From Uloborus plumipes (Eukaryota > Arthropoda > Arachnida > Araneae > Uloboridae), in assembly GCA_038373865.1 (NCBI GenBank), contig JAXGGA010002049.1, forward strand, positions 1 through 64,000: a stretch of DNA of 64,000 bases, in the 5' to 3' direction. The notes beneath the pieces are model-generated. The model was not told the DNA's origin. It worked only from the letters and a program-made list of their open reading frames with translations, and made no database searches. The position numbers and the translations under genes were made by a program. Of the stretch, positions 22,153-34,167 are shown in pieces. Positions within the stretch are counted from its first letter, which is position 1; every line of letters starts with the position of its first letter.

Positions 22153-23019
22153 TAGTGATTCTTCCGAATACCGAATATAATCAAGGCCGAATGATTAACT
22201 TGTTTTTGTTTGAAAACAAAGCACAGGTGGAATTCAAGGCACAATTTTGAATGATTAAGAGTTCAATATACATTATTAAAGATTTTAAAAACGGATTCGG
22301 AGTAATTTTTTTTTTTTTTTTTTTAATGCTAACATTAGTTCAAACTTTAAAAATATTCGGCCTTATTCGAACAAAAAACTGTCAAAAAGATTGTATTTCC
22401 TTAACCAAACATTTTAAAGCTCAGAGATCTATATTTGAGCTTCTAAAAAAAATTCCACCTTTTTCATCCGTTACAGGCATTAGTTCATAAAGCTCATCAA
22501 ATAAATAAGGGAAAAAATAAATTAATTGAAATGATTAAGAGTGGAATTGTATCATAACTTTTTATTATTTTTACATTTACCAAAATTAGCAACAATAAAA
22601 CATATTTCTCTATTAGAACTGTTAAATATCTGAAGGTGTTCCAACTGAAAAAAGTATAATTATGTTTAGATAAATCAAGACTTTATCGATGACCGCAAAA
22701 GGCACTCTTGAACAAAATTTGGATAAACCTATTTTTTATCATTTCAAAACCATAAGCATGATATTCCGTTACAATCATTTTTCATATCAGATTCAAATTG
22801 GTCATCTTCAACAAAATTCGAGTAAAGGACACAACAATGAAATAAAACTCAACTACCCAGGTAAAAATATCAGCACAAAACCAACGCAAGGGCCTGAAAA
22901 AAATATTTCTATCATCATTATTCCACTCCTTCGAACTCAAAATTCGTTGTTGCATATACTAACGAAATTGCAAGCCAACCACCAAGTAAAGCAAAAATCC
23001 CAGCTCATAATGAAACAAG

Positions 23020-23920
23020 AAGTTCTGTCAAGAACTAAACGAGCCTACTTTCCCGTACATCGACATCGGCATTCTAGCATCTGATCATTATTCTCTTGAT
23101 TATCTAAGACTAAAAATTATGTCAAACATACCTTTAAAAGCAAAATATACCTCTCTCATCAGATGAAATAGACACATAAAAAGTAAATAAATGAATAAAT
23201 AAAGTTTTGTCGCACCTTTTAAAGAATGTAACTGTTACAGTTCTTCCGTAGAAAAATTCCTCAATTGTTTTCAAAAAAAAATTAAAAGTACAAAGTACAT
23301 CAAAACACATTTTATCAAAGAAAGAAAAAAAAAAGAAAAAAAAACTCGTCCGTTGATAAAATGTCTCGAATTTCACTTTTAATCCGTTGCCAGTTGTTAA
23401 ATATAAATTAAGAATAAAATGCCCTAGTGAATGAAACATTTTTGTTACAAAAAAAATCGTCTGCCAAAAATAATAATAATAATATTAATAAATTCAATAA
23501 AACAAATGAATAAATAAACAAAAAATCGTCTGCACAGTCAGTCATTTTTTTCGGACTGTTTACTCAAAAGTTATTAGGGGTGACAGCTTGCTTGAGCGGT
23601 TCAATGTTGAATGAAAAATTGTTCAAATCGGAAATGTAAATACGGGAATGAAGTATCCTTGAAAAGTTCTTTCCAACAAAAAAAAGTTTGTTCAAATCGG
23701 ACTGTTCATTAAAAAGTTAGTATCGCGGGACCGGTTATTTGAACGGCTCAAAGTTGAACCAAAAATTGTTCAAATCAAAAAATCAAATATGGGAATGAGC
23801 TGTACTCGCCGAGATCTTTCCAACAAAAAAAAGTTTGTCCAAATCGGAATGTTCATTCAAAAGTTATTAGGGGGGGACAGACAGACAGACCGACCGACAG
23901 ACACACAAATTCCCCATCTC
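23020..23920 (+). repeat. Dispersed repeat, copy 1 (direct partner at 62730-64000)
   Basis: From GAAGTTCTGTCAAGAACTAA onwards the sequence matches 62732 onwards in the same orientation, including TCGTCCGTT(G/A)ATAAAATGTC. The right part is a roughly 110-bp tandem unit with GTTCAA(A/T)(T/G)TTGAA and AAAAAAAGTTTGTTCAAATC, followed by GACAGACAGAC. Confidence 0.8.
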
Positions 23921-23981
23921 AATACCCTACTTTCAAATTTTTAATTTTTCGATATTCATTTTACCTCTTTATTTTTTTAAC

Positions 23982-24056
23982 TTGGCGATATTTTTTGGAC
24001 TTGGCGATATTTTTTTTAACTTGGCGATATTTTTTGGACTTGGCGATATTTTTTCG
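23982..24056. repeat. ACTTGGCGATATTTTTT tandem repeat
   Basis: Four units of about 20 bp, ACTTGGCGATATTTTTT with GG or TTA between them. Confidence 0.85.
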
Positions 24057-25717
24057 ATGCATTAAGCTACTTTTAATACTTTTTTCGTCTTTCTTTTATT
24101 TTTAACGGGAAAGTAGGCTAAAAAGAGAAATTGAATATTATATTTCCTTAAGCCCTAATTTGAATGAATTAACCTATCCCAATGAGCAAGAAAGTACTTT
24201 TCAGAACTAGGGGTTCGCTCACTACATGTGACAAATGTAGTGAACACTTATTTTCAAAATCTGGTAAGATTTCATGATAAACGGAAAGAGAAAGAGACGT
24301 AACTCCTAAGGTTACGTCTCTATTACCTAAAAGTTAACATTTTTTTACTTTTCTGCACAATCATAATCTGAGTTGACACAGAAAAACTCTGCTCTATGAT
24401 TTTCACTAAAGATTACAAAGAATAGTTTTAAAATATGTAAGAAAACTATTAATGGATATTTTTATATTTTAAACTGTCCTATGTAAGTTATTTAAAAAAA
24501 AAGTAAAAAGTTTGGGGGCTTAAAATAAGAGGAATTTTAAAAAAAAACTGGCCAAGCAACTTTGATGCATAAAAAGCGTGGGGTGCTCTGTATTTACTTT
24601 TTGCGAGGATTCTGTATCAATGAATAGGTAGTGATGAGAAAAAAAAAAATTGAGATATCTGACATTACGTCACCCCCCACCCCTCCGTGTCCCCTCTTTT
24701 TTTTTTTAGGTAAAAGTTAACTGCTTCGTCAGTTTTTTTTTTTTTTTTTTTTTTTTTTTATTCCTGTTTCATCAAAGAAATTAAGTCATCCTTTACTATG
24801 GGACATTCTCTCGCTGCTGAACATTCTTTACTTTCAAAAGTTATTTTTTACTCTTGTTGGTATAAAAGCGTGTTTTTTTTATATATATAGTATTTTTAAC
24901 CTTTTTTTGTTTTTGTTTTTGTTTTTGCTCTGTAGATAAATATTTATTTAAACGGAATTTAAAATGTTTTAATTCATGAAATTTCACAAAAAACATCTGG
25001 AAGGCTAGGACAATATTCTTAAAGTACAATATTTAGAAATTAACAATATTAAGTTTTGGGTGAAGTGAAAGGGGGTAAAGTTTCCTGCTTTTCAATTAGG
25101 ACAAAAGTTTCTTGTTGCTATAAAAGAGCAACGCTTTCTTTAAAATCTGATCTTCTAACACTTGTTACTATGCATTACAACTCAAATTGAAGTGCTGTGT
25201 GAAAAAATTATGTTTACATTCACAACAATTACTCAGCAATAGAAGTGAGAAATAACACCGATAAGCCCTACAGCTATACAAATACGCTTTTTAAAGCGGC
25301 AGTTTCCGCTTTATGTTCATTACATTTTCTTGTCAAAATAAAAACATAAATACTCCATTCTGTGAACGTTCCACATTTTCTAGAAAGTTTTGCTCCCTGA
25401 AAACATGTTTGAGCAGTTAGAACTCGCCAATTTCACTCATATTAGTAAATTGGATTGGAGGAAAGTAGCAAGAGTAAATATTTTCTACTATCACGAAAAG
25501 AGTCAATATTTGGAGGCGTAGGGGAAAAAAACTCTGTTTCGTTCATGGAATGATACTACGGCCAATTCATCACATTTTAAATACAAGTAATCTGGGAAGT
25601 TGCAACACGCTTATCTCGGCGATAATAGTAGTCAACCTTAAAATGTTTTATTAACGGTATTGTGAATAGATGCACATCTTTAAAAAATTCAAGTTAGTAG
25701 GAATATTAAATATTTCA

Positions 25718-25784
25718 TATAATAGTGCATATAGTTGAAATTTTTAAAAAATTTTAATTTCAACTATATGCACTATTATTTTGG
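25718..25784. repeat. Short hairpin
   Basis: ATAATAGTGCATATAGTTGA and its inverse complement flank an AAAATTTT-rich loop, a stem of about 25 bp. Confidence 0.85.
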
Positions 25785-25795
25785 TTTACAAGAAC

Positions 25796-25977
25796 AAACA
25801 GGCCCGTCATTTCAAATTTTTTCAGGGGTAAGGGGGGGTCAAAATGTGCAAACACTATGTAATTGCATCGGAAAATAGCGAAAACCACGCCTACTTATGG
25901 GTAAATACATTGATTTCTCAAACCCGAGGGTAAGGGGCAACTGACCCTCCCCCCCGCCCCACCTGACCTCCATAATT
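25796..25977. repeat. CCCGTCATTT-family repeat, copy 1
   Basis: AGGCCCGTCATTTCAAATTT, AACCACGCC(T/C)ACTTAT and AAATACATTG(A/G)TTTCTCAAA are shared with 59944-60117. Runs of G and of C at the ends pair in inverse. Confidence 0.7.
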
Positions 25978-26317
25978 GATGTACCTGAAGAAAAAATAGT
26001 AATCATAACATATTATAAATATTTCGAGTACAATGTAGTGTTAAGACCATTAAAACGAATTAACTTAAAATATTGATTCTTTTCAAGACTGATATTTTTT
26101 AAGCAATGACGATTGCTTATTAACCTCACTTGATCCTTTGATTTTGATGATTACCATGACGATAAGAGGAACTTAAGCTCGTTGTTTTTAATATTTATTT
26201 TGAAGGGTTAATTTTCATCATCAAGGTCACAAATCTAAAAACTGTCGTAATTTTTTTTCCCCAAGACTTAACGAAATTAGATTTCACATTAAAAACTGAG
26301 TATAAAATCAGGTTTCT

Positions 26318-26420
26318 TTTGGAAACTCTCTCTCTCTCTCTCTACCACACACATATACACACATTGGCACACATTCTTTCTCTCTCACTGACACACGAAC
26401 ACACACAGTGCCCCCACCCC
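26318..26420. repeat. CT and CA microsatellites
   Basis: CT run at 26318-26343, then CACACATATACACACA and CACACACAG stretches. Confidence 0.85.
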
Positions 26421-26888
26421 CTCCACGCCGACGACCAGAAGAAGAGACATAATACATGTATATAACTTCATTTCTGAAATTAACGGACAATTCCTAACTT
26501 TTTATATGATGAAGGATGGTCAAAAAACTTTTTGTCCCTTAAATGCAGGGGAAATTAAATTTTATTGGGAAATATCAGCTTTCATGAGACAAAAGTTACA
26601 GAACAATTAATCTCTTATTTCTCGAGAAATCCGCAAAAATGCGAATTTTTGAAAGTGTTCTCATGATTTTGCTGATATAGTATAAGCAATGTGAAGTATG
26701 ACAGGGAGCTAGTCATAAGTTTAAATTAAAAAAAAAGGCTTTTTTACGAAATTTTTTTTTATATAGCAGTTATGTTTTCGTTATAAATACACAACTATAT
26801 TTAAAAAATAACATCGAATGTTAGATTGATAAACAGTTGAGAAACATTTTGGACGAATGTTTCGCATTATTAACCTTTTAACTCTCAT

Positions 26889-27008
26889 GCCCGAGATAGT
26901 CTCGGGCACAGCTGGTTTTCGAAAATGTCACGCCCGAGTATTACTCGGGTTTTTTTTTTTTTTTTTTTTTTGAGTGCATCATATTGTTGTACCCGAATAT
27001 ATATCGGG
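26889..27008. repeat. Three CCCGA-TCGGG mini-hairpins
   Basis: CCCGAGATAGTCTCGGG (26890-26906), CCCGAGTATTACTCGGG (26933-26949) and CCCGAATATATATCGGG (26992-27008) follow one another after TTAACCTTTTAACTC, which resembles a TTAA-element end. Confidence 0.75.
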
Positions 27009-27175
27009 AGACGTTCATTTCGGCTTTATTTCTTTGTCAAACCCGACTGTTTCTGCAGTACAGAAATCAATTAAAGAATTTTTTAAAAGCCCTGACGATG
27101 CATAAAATGTCTAATATTTTTTAACTTCATACTGTACGGCTTCGTTTTATTTGTTTTGTTTTTTACTGTACTGTA

Positions 27176-27403
27176 CCGTAAAGTCGGGTTACTTGGACCC
27201 ACAAGGAGGTTACTTGAGCCCACAGTAAAATGATAAAATCTGGGTTTGGTACTAGCATTAGAGACTGCAGAGTGCTTCTATCTAGAGGAGAAACGAGGAA
27301 CTACGTGCAAGTCTTCAACTAATAAGTAAAAAACCTAGATTTTATCATTTTACTGTAATGGGCTCAAGTAACCCCTTAGGGTCCAAATAACCCGACTTTA
27401 CGG
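27176..27403. mobile_element. 228-bp TA-flanked MITE
   Basis: CCGTAAAGTCGGGTTACTTG at 27176 and inversely CCGTAAAGTCGGGTTATTTG at 27403, TA on both sides. A second inner inverted pair (TTACTGT/ACAGTAA with GGGCTCAAGTAACC) extends the stem. Confidence 0.9.
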
Positions 27404-27409
27404 TACCTG

Positions 27410-30090
27410 AACTCACCTTCACATTTTGTGTTTATATTCTGTGTTGTTTTAGTTCCATCAAAATACAGTACCGAGTAATACAAGGCAGTTTTCATGAACT
27501 GTATTTTCCTACTGTAATTGTGGACATACAGATGTTAGTAAATTAGGAAGGTTTCAGTTACGTTTCGAAAGTTTTAAAGCTGAAAAATAGCCTTCTTTTC
27601 GAAACCCAGATTTTTTGATAATCCGGATGGGGTCCGGTCCCAATTAATCCGGATTATCGACGCTCGACTGTATATCATAGTCAAAGAAGCTTTCAATTTC
27701 AGTTGCAAACAGTATGTAAATACAGTTTTAGACATGCAATGTATAAGTACGGAATAATATTGTAGACGAAGAGGCAAATTATTTATCCTCGCAGAAATTG
27801 TGGCTTTTGCCCAACAACTCATCGACTATATTTATTTATTCAATTTGTTTGCGTCTTCTTCTCCAAATTAAATGCTACATTTAGGTCAAAAGGAAGTCAC
27901 AAACTACTTGCTACACTGAAATACGTTTTTCTAAATATTGCAACAGGTTCTTTTATCATTTTATTTGAACATTTTCTAAAGATTTCAAGGTGTTATGCTA
28001 TCAATCAACGACGTTTAATTATCAGAAATTTTAGTATAAAAGTAGTTCTCAGTAAGTTCTCCTCAAGCATCTTTAAAATTACCAGACCAAAATTTAGAAA
28101 AATTATGCACAAAGTTGTTTGTTAAAATACTACTTGTCACACGCATAATTACATGCATGATGATGTTAAATAAATGTATAAAATATAGATGTACCATCAT
28201 AAAATAAGTAATTATTGTATCCGCTAGCGACAAAATTAAAACTAGATAAATAGTAATTAAAAATAACTAACTGACTGCTTATTATTTAATGTCGTATTTT
28301 ACAAAAAAAAATATTGCTAGTAGAATAATTTGAGAAATAAAGTTGAAACTTCAGGTTATGCAACTTTTAAAAACCACTTAATTCAGTAAACTAAAATCAA
28401 TCGAATCGCTCCTGGAAAAGAATGGACAGCTAAAGTGCTTTCCTTCTGCCAGTAACAGGAAAGTTTCCCGCATGAAGTCAGTAACCTTCCTGAAATTATC
28501 CTGGAAGTTTTCTTAAAGAATTCAGAAATATTCCTCTGGAATAAATCAGGAAACTTCAGAGAAAACTAAGGTATGTTTATAGTTAGTGTCTTAGCACCTT
28601 CCTGATTTGACAGAATAGCTCGTACGGCAAATATGGCCGAAGCTAAGCAGATATAGAACCGTACAAGCAAATACATTTCAGTCAGTCAGTCTGGATGGGC
28701 CATAGCTGAGCTAAAGGCAAAATACCTTATGAAAAGCTGTATACATTTTCAGACTAGTAGCTGAAAAAAAATTTCACGACAGTGAAAATAAAAGATGAAT
28801 AAAACTTTTAACGATTTGGGAAACGTTTTCTCAAATAACTTGCTTTTCACTGAGAACTAGTGAAATCCCGTAACGTTATCCGAAAATAATAACGAGTGAC
28901 GTTTTGAAATTTTCTTACAGTGTGTATTCCAAATTGTGTACCGTCATTGAAAAGACTTAATGGGTTAAATTTTATTTCGTTAAGTAAGTTATATTATATT
29001 TTTCCAAAACCACATCAATTTTTAATAATTTTACTCAAAAATTAAGGATTTTTGTTTGAAGCTATACATTCTCAGAATATTCATTTTTTATGCTATTTCC
29101 TTCTCTTTTACAAAAAATATTAAACATTGGGATAAAAATGTCCTCAAGTATATGTATATATATATATAGGGTACATTATTTTGAAAGGAAATGTGAAAAA
29201 ATTCAATATACTGACAAACACAAGTATTATATATGATGACCAACATTAACTACAGATGGTTAGAGAACTTTTTTTTGTTTGAAGAAATAGGACTGACGTA
29301 ATTCTTTCATAATTAAACCTATTATTTCAAAAGATTTTGATAAAAATATTGGAATTTAAACTTACTTAACAAATTTAGAAATAATTGAAAGGAACGTATG
29401 GAATTTTTTTAATTGCACGTCCAAAATGTAGTACGTACAGCTGAATGCAAGCTTTTGAAATTAACAGTAGCAGTTATATTTACGCAAAAGGTTACTTTTC
29501 ATGCATAACATCCTTAAGGGATGAAAATGATGGAAGACTGAAAAATAAGATTCAAATTCTATTTCTGCAGTGAAATATGGCATTTGAATTGTTTTTAACG
29601 ATGTATGAAAAGATGAAATAGTGTAAATTCAATAATAAACCAAGATAATGGTCTTTACTAATTTATGTTTTTGATTTGTCTGAATTGCAAAAAAAAAAAA
29701 AAAAATGGAGGACAAGGGACGGTAAAGAAAATTACATTTGATATCAATAATTTCTTATTTGCAATAATTTGGTTTTAACCCTTCAATGCATGATAAGGAT
29801 TAAACAAATTATATCATTTTTATTGAATTTAGCATTAAAAACATCACATAACAAGTGGTTTTCTGGACTGATTTTTATCTTCATATATCCGTGGAAATGT
29901 GTTTCCGATTTTACACAGTACTCACTTAAACTCTCATTGATGCTACGTTCAGTAAAAAACGGTATGATTATTTTATGCAACCACATGTATCGAAGACGTA
30001 AATGACATCTGCACTCTTGTGGACCCATGCTAATAATGAAAAAAAAGCAGAAGTTTTCTTAGCATCATTTTGAAATAATATCAAAAACAC
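27410..30090. other. AT-rich intron sequence without recognised features
   Basis: Part of gene B intron 1. A fragment with ATTAATCCGGATTATCGACG and CTCGACTGTA (27590-27672) looks like the end of a Tigger-type element. A TA microsatellite lies at 29152-29168 and a poly(A) run at 29689-29704. Nothing else is supported. Confidence 0.5.
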
Positions 30091-30091
30091 T

Positions 30092-32131
30092 TTAACCCTT
30101 TATGCCCCGACGGGACTCAGAAGTCCCGCTTGTATTAATTTAGTATTATGAATCCTAAATGGCTGCAATCATGCTGAAGCTTTTTAAGTACCACTCCTTG
30201 TACTCTGCTGAGAGGCCGACAGATGGTACCTGCAATCGGAAACAGTTTTCTTAGGGGCCCTAAGGCGTAGGGGGCCTTAGACCCTACTGATTTTCAAAAT
30301 TTGCTAAATTAACCCATTTATACCCAGTAGCCTAAAAACGGGACGCTTGTTAGTTACTGCATACAAATGGGGGTAATGGGTATATCATTTTACTAAAGCT
30401 GTTTTTCACGAGTTAACTAGACCTTCTTCTATAGAAAACCAGTTAGAGACACTATTTGGACATCAGAGCTTAATTATTGACTATTTTCAGACAAATCAGT
30501 CAAACAACGATCCAGCATGGGGAGCCACAGAAAGTAAGTTCTTTTGGCGAACTTATTTTTCATAAAATTAAACTATTTTAAAATGATTTGCAGAAATTGA
30601 TCAGAGATGCCTTCTGTAATGTTACTTTGCAAAAGTAAAACCAAGTAAGGTCGTATTTTGCTCACACATTTGCAAAATATCCTATAAACAGGACATTAGA
30701 TAACTTAATAAATATGGCAACGTGGAACTCTTTTAAGCCTAAAATTCATGTAAACTATTATCTCCCCAAAAACAACAGTGTTGTAAAAAAACTCATTAAG
30801 CAACCATCTCACAAGACAAAGCTTCCCGCCTGGCAAAACTGAAAACAATTTAAAAGAACTATACATACAGGTTAGTTGTAGTTTGGCACAAACTTGGCGG
30901 GAAAACTCGATATCATAACTTTTTAAGGCTGAGTATTTAAGGTTTTCTTGGCGGGGGATTTTTTTACAACACTGTTGTTTTTGGGGAGATATCACATGTT
31001 TTTGCATTAATATTATTTCTTTGCCTGTTTTTTTTTCTCTTCAAAATTTACTTTGCATGTTTTTTTTCCCTTCACCATTTTTCTTGGCGGTCCGACATAT
31101 GTGGTTTTCTTGGCGGCATGCATTTGGTGCAAAAGTTCAAGGATCTTCTTCAGTCTAGGATAAATTTGAAATCAATCACAATGTACCACCCGAACCGACG
31201 CAAAACAAAAAACTAGTTGCTAACAATACTACGATTAAATTAAAAGTAAAAAAAAAAAAAAACCCAACCCTTACTGCCGATCTCATATTAAAATGAACTA
31301 CATTGAAGATCCCTTTTAAAAGCCTTATGCAATAAAATTTACAAATATTTTATTTGTTAACAAATAGAAACTGGCAACAGATGAAATTATAAATCATTGA
31401 GTTTTCTTTCCTCGTCGCCGAACAATGACAACATAAATGCTCAGATGTTGAACAGAGCTAGTAGATAGAAATCGGACCAATTTTAAGCATTAATAACTCC
31501 GGGGTGCGATGACCCCGGGGGGTAAATTTTGGGAAAACGTCCTCAATGTCTCATCGAGAATATTCATACCAAGAATCAACACTAAAAACCCCCGGGGAGA
31601 AAAGATACGGAAAATAAAAACGAGGGGGGAGGGGGTGGGGGGTGGGGGTCGAAAAACCCCTATGCCGAGCTTTGGGACAAAATAAATGTGGGTGCAAAAG
31701 CAGAGCTCAATCCGAGTTACCGTTTAGTCTGGACCCCTGTCAAACAATTTTTAAAAAGTGCGAAAAATAGCGATTTTATAACATATATCACCCCTCCCCC
31801 TGAGGGTCCTGGATGTTTTGCTTTAGTATGTGCCGTCAAGGGCCGCTGGAGATTGAGTATACCAAAAATCAACTCTAGGGATCTTTATGGGGCTGAGATA
31901 CAGAGGGGTGAAAACCCCGGTTTGGTTACTCGCGTAAACAGTCCTTAGTCGCTCTTTTACATTTTTCTTGGCGACGGAAATTTCTTGGCGGCTTATATTT
32001 AGTTTTCTTGGCGGGGCGGGACGCTTCCGCGTCTCGTGATACAAGTAAGAGTTTAAAGCAAATAAAAATGGGAAAAAACTGTTTAAAAAAACTTGGGCAT
32101 AAATGGGTTAATTTGGGACATAAAGGGTTAA
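30092..32131. mobile_element. TTAA-type element, outer copy with nested insertion
   Basis: Ends TTAACCCTTTATGCCCCGAC and, inversely, TTAACCCTTTATGTCCCAAA. The left 200 bp are homologous to 903-1080. Nearly all its interior is a second TTAA element. Confidence 0.8.
30309..32111. mobile_element. TTAA-type element, nested inside the outer copy
   Basis: Ends TTAACCCATTTATACCCAGT and, inversely, TTAACCCATTTATGCCCAAG. Inside are a hairpin pair TCTCCCCAAAAACAACAGTG (30760 and inversely 30970-30991), seven TTCTTGGCGG-type words (30895-32015) and GC-rich CCCCGG stretches near 31500-31660. The short frames here show no transposase motif. Confidence 0.8.
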
Positions 32132-32322
32132 AAGTTTCCTTTACTGGTGCTCCAATATTACATAATACTGGCGCCTAAATACTAATAAAACCAATTTGAC
32201 TTCCTGCTGGGAAAAGGATGAATCACTACAAAAGACTTCGATTGCATGATCAACAGTTTCACTCCTCTTTACTTGAGCAATTTGAGCAAATCCTTGCTTG
32301 CCACGCTTTTCGAGTAACAATA

Positions 32323-32697
32323 CATTGTAAAAAATGAATGTTGTCTCTATAGTTTAAGACAGCTAATTTTATAGTAATAAACTGTAAAATTGCTAATTTA
32401 CAGTACTAAACTGTAAAATTGCTAATTTACAGTACTAAACTGTAAAATTGCTAATTTTAGTTTATTACTGTACATTTTACAGTTTTAAACTGGAACCTCT
32501 GCTGCCAGTATTATACTGCTGTTTTTACAGTATAATACAGCTAAATTTTATGGCATTAAACTAAAATTTCTAACTTCACAGCTGGAAACTGTAAAATTGC
32601 TAGTTTTACAGTTTATTACTGTGCATTTTACAGTTTTAAATTGGAACCTCGGCTGCCAGTTTTGTGCTGTAAAAACAACAGTTAATTTTTTGCAGTG
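32323..32697. repeat. ACTGTAAAA-family repeat, copy 2
   Basis: TA-flanked ends CATTGTAAAAAATGAATGTT and TTTTTTGCAGTG. AAACTGTAAAATTGCTAATT occurs three times in a row on the left. It ends 93 bp from the gene B exon 1 donor. Confidence 0.85.
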
Positions 32698-32789
32698 TAT
32701 CAGTCCAAGTAACGAAATGAAGAAACAGAAAAAAAAACTGTTTGCGTTATGCATCAAAAAACTGCAAAATATGAAAAAAAGACACTTAC

Positions 32790-32859
32790 GTGGTAAAATT
32801 GACAGCATCAGCAAATGAATACCCAAAAGCACAAAGAAAGATGCCCCGTATGAAGTCAT
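32790..32859 (-). CDS. Gene B exon 1, signal peptide
   Basis: The exon opens with ATG at 32859 and encodes 23 residues beginning MTSYGASFFVLLGIHLLM, a classic short N-region followed by a hydrophobic core, then ends in phase 1 at a C|GTAAGT donor. The single leftover C joins TG at the start of exon 2 to make Leu, in frame with the GH18 protein. The start is chosen because it is the only ATG giving a signal peptide in phase. The donor lies only 93 bp from a repeat of the ACTGTAAAA family (32323-32697). The 15.4 kb intron that follows makes the link an inference, though the phase and consensus donor support it. Confidence 0.75.
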
Positions 32860-33374
32860 TTTCTCCGTAATCTGAATATTTAGTACTCCTAGTCAATTAT
32901 CGTGTCCCTTAGAAAAAATGGCTTCCACCTTTAAGATCAAACCATGCTACTAGGCATTCGCAATGACTTAGATTCTCCGCAAAATCTTTCGAGATGTAAG
33001 GCTGGATGTGTTTCGGAAGAAAGATTTATGTCTTTGCTCTTCCTAATCGAAAAATTGGAGACGTCACACTTGGAACTGTACATCGCATCTACACGGTTGG
33101 GGACTTTTACCACAGCTGTTACAACACAGAACCAGTTTCTTTTGAAATAATGAAGTACCACTTCCGTGAGCAAATGCAGTACATTTGAGGCTTGCATTTG
33201 TACCCGAGGTGGTGACTGAAAGTTTCACAGCATGATGCTAAAAGTGTCAGTTTTCGTTCACCCCATAGCCTACTATTTCATTAAAACAAATAATCTTTAA
33301 ATTAGTTTTAAAAACCTAAAAAATAAGCTTTTAGATGCAGTTATAATGCAGCAACATGTTTTTAGTAATATAGT

Positions 33375-34121
33375 CAAGGCTTCACTAGATAGCGTTTTAT
33401 ACAGGCTGTATCATTACTCAAAACATCAATGGTGAAGATTTGCCCGCTAGAGAGCGCTGAGCAAGGACCACCCAAATGTTTGTTTACATTTATTAGCATA
33501 TTGTTTCTGCTGTAAAAAGCGATGTTTATCCTATCTTTAAGGGTTAAAAAATATTGATATAGCTAACTGAAGTAGAATACACAGTGAATTGATGCCGAAG
33601 GCCTTATTAGTACTGCTTTTTAGGGGAAATAAATTCCCTTTTCAGGTAAAGATATACAACCAAACGTTTTATACGACCAACTGTATCATGGCGAACTGTG
33701 GACTGAATTTTAAAAAGTTATATGGCAACCCGTTGGTAGTATTGGCTCGCTTAGCAAATAGATTCGCCATTTATCGCTCTGCAGTGCCAGTGTCGTTTCA
33801 CAGTTATTAATAATTAAAATCAATTAAAATGAAAAATAATTCGCTAACTAATTAAAAAAAGCCGCTAAAATGCACAATAAACCAACAAATAAAACAAGCT
33901 TTTCAATGACGTTAAAATATACTAAAATAGAATTGAATGCCAAATTATAAAATTGTCGCCAACAAATTAACTTTTAATTTTGTCTTTATTTATCTGATTT
34001 GTATCTAATGTTAGTTACCATAAAATTCGATAGATGTCGCTAGAAAATGACCACCGTTTTTATCCCAAGGATTTTGATCAAATGAAACAGCCTGTATAAA
34101 ACGCTATCTAGTGAAGCCTTG
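33375..34121. mobile_element. 747-bp MITE with 7-bp target duplication
   Basis: CAAGGCTTCACTAGATAGCG and 15 more bases are identical at both inverted ends (35 bp). ATATAGT is duplicated directly at both flanks (33368-33374 and 34122-34128). No transposase; the superfamily is not clear. Confidence 0.9.
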
Positions 34122-34167
34122 ATATAGTTTATATAATATAGTTTAGCCTTTAGTATTAATAGTAGTA

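Larger units (their letters stand above)
1717..32859 (-). other. Gene B: complete GH18 chitinase-like gene (8 exons)
   Basis: This is the gene-level entry for eight exons that splice in frame to 438 codons plus stop: 32859-32790, 17379-17078, 14811-14554, 13031-12928, 10911-10794, 10239-10054, 5409-5226 and 1811-1717. All junctions are GT-AG and all phases agree. The product has a 23-residue hydrophobic signal peptide, an acidic Ser-rich linker of about 40 residues, then one GH18 barrel. Visible motifs are KVLLAVGGW (strand 3), FDGLDVAWEYP (active site), [11 protein letters not shown] (strand 6) and GLGGAAYKHF (strand 8). The third Asp of DxxDxDxE is Ala and the strand-8 Trp is absent, so normal chitinase activity is doubtful; the acid/base Glu remains. 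No chitin-binding CBM14 domain is visible. It lies directly downstream of paralogue gene A in the same orientation. Role is inferred only: secreted chitin- or glycan-binding chitinase-like protein. Confidence 0.85.

Noticed and set aside
22689..23084. 131-codon plus-strand open frame
   Set aside because: Rich in Lys, Asn, Gln and Ile as expected from AT-rich chance frames, and its 3' half belongs to the repeat that recurs at 62730. No family recognised.
30705..31007. 100-codon minus-strand open frame in the inner TTAA element, as a transposase
   Set aside because: It lies on a hairpin pair (TCTCCCCAAAAACAACAGTG and inverse) and shows no DDD or DDE transposase motif.
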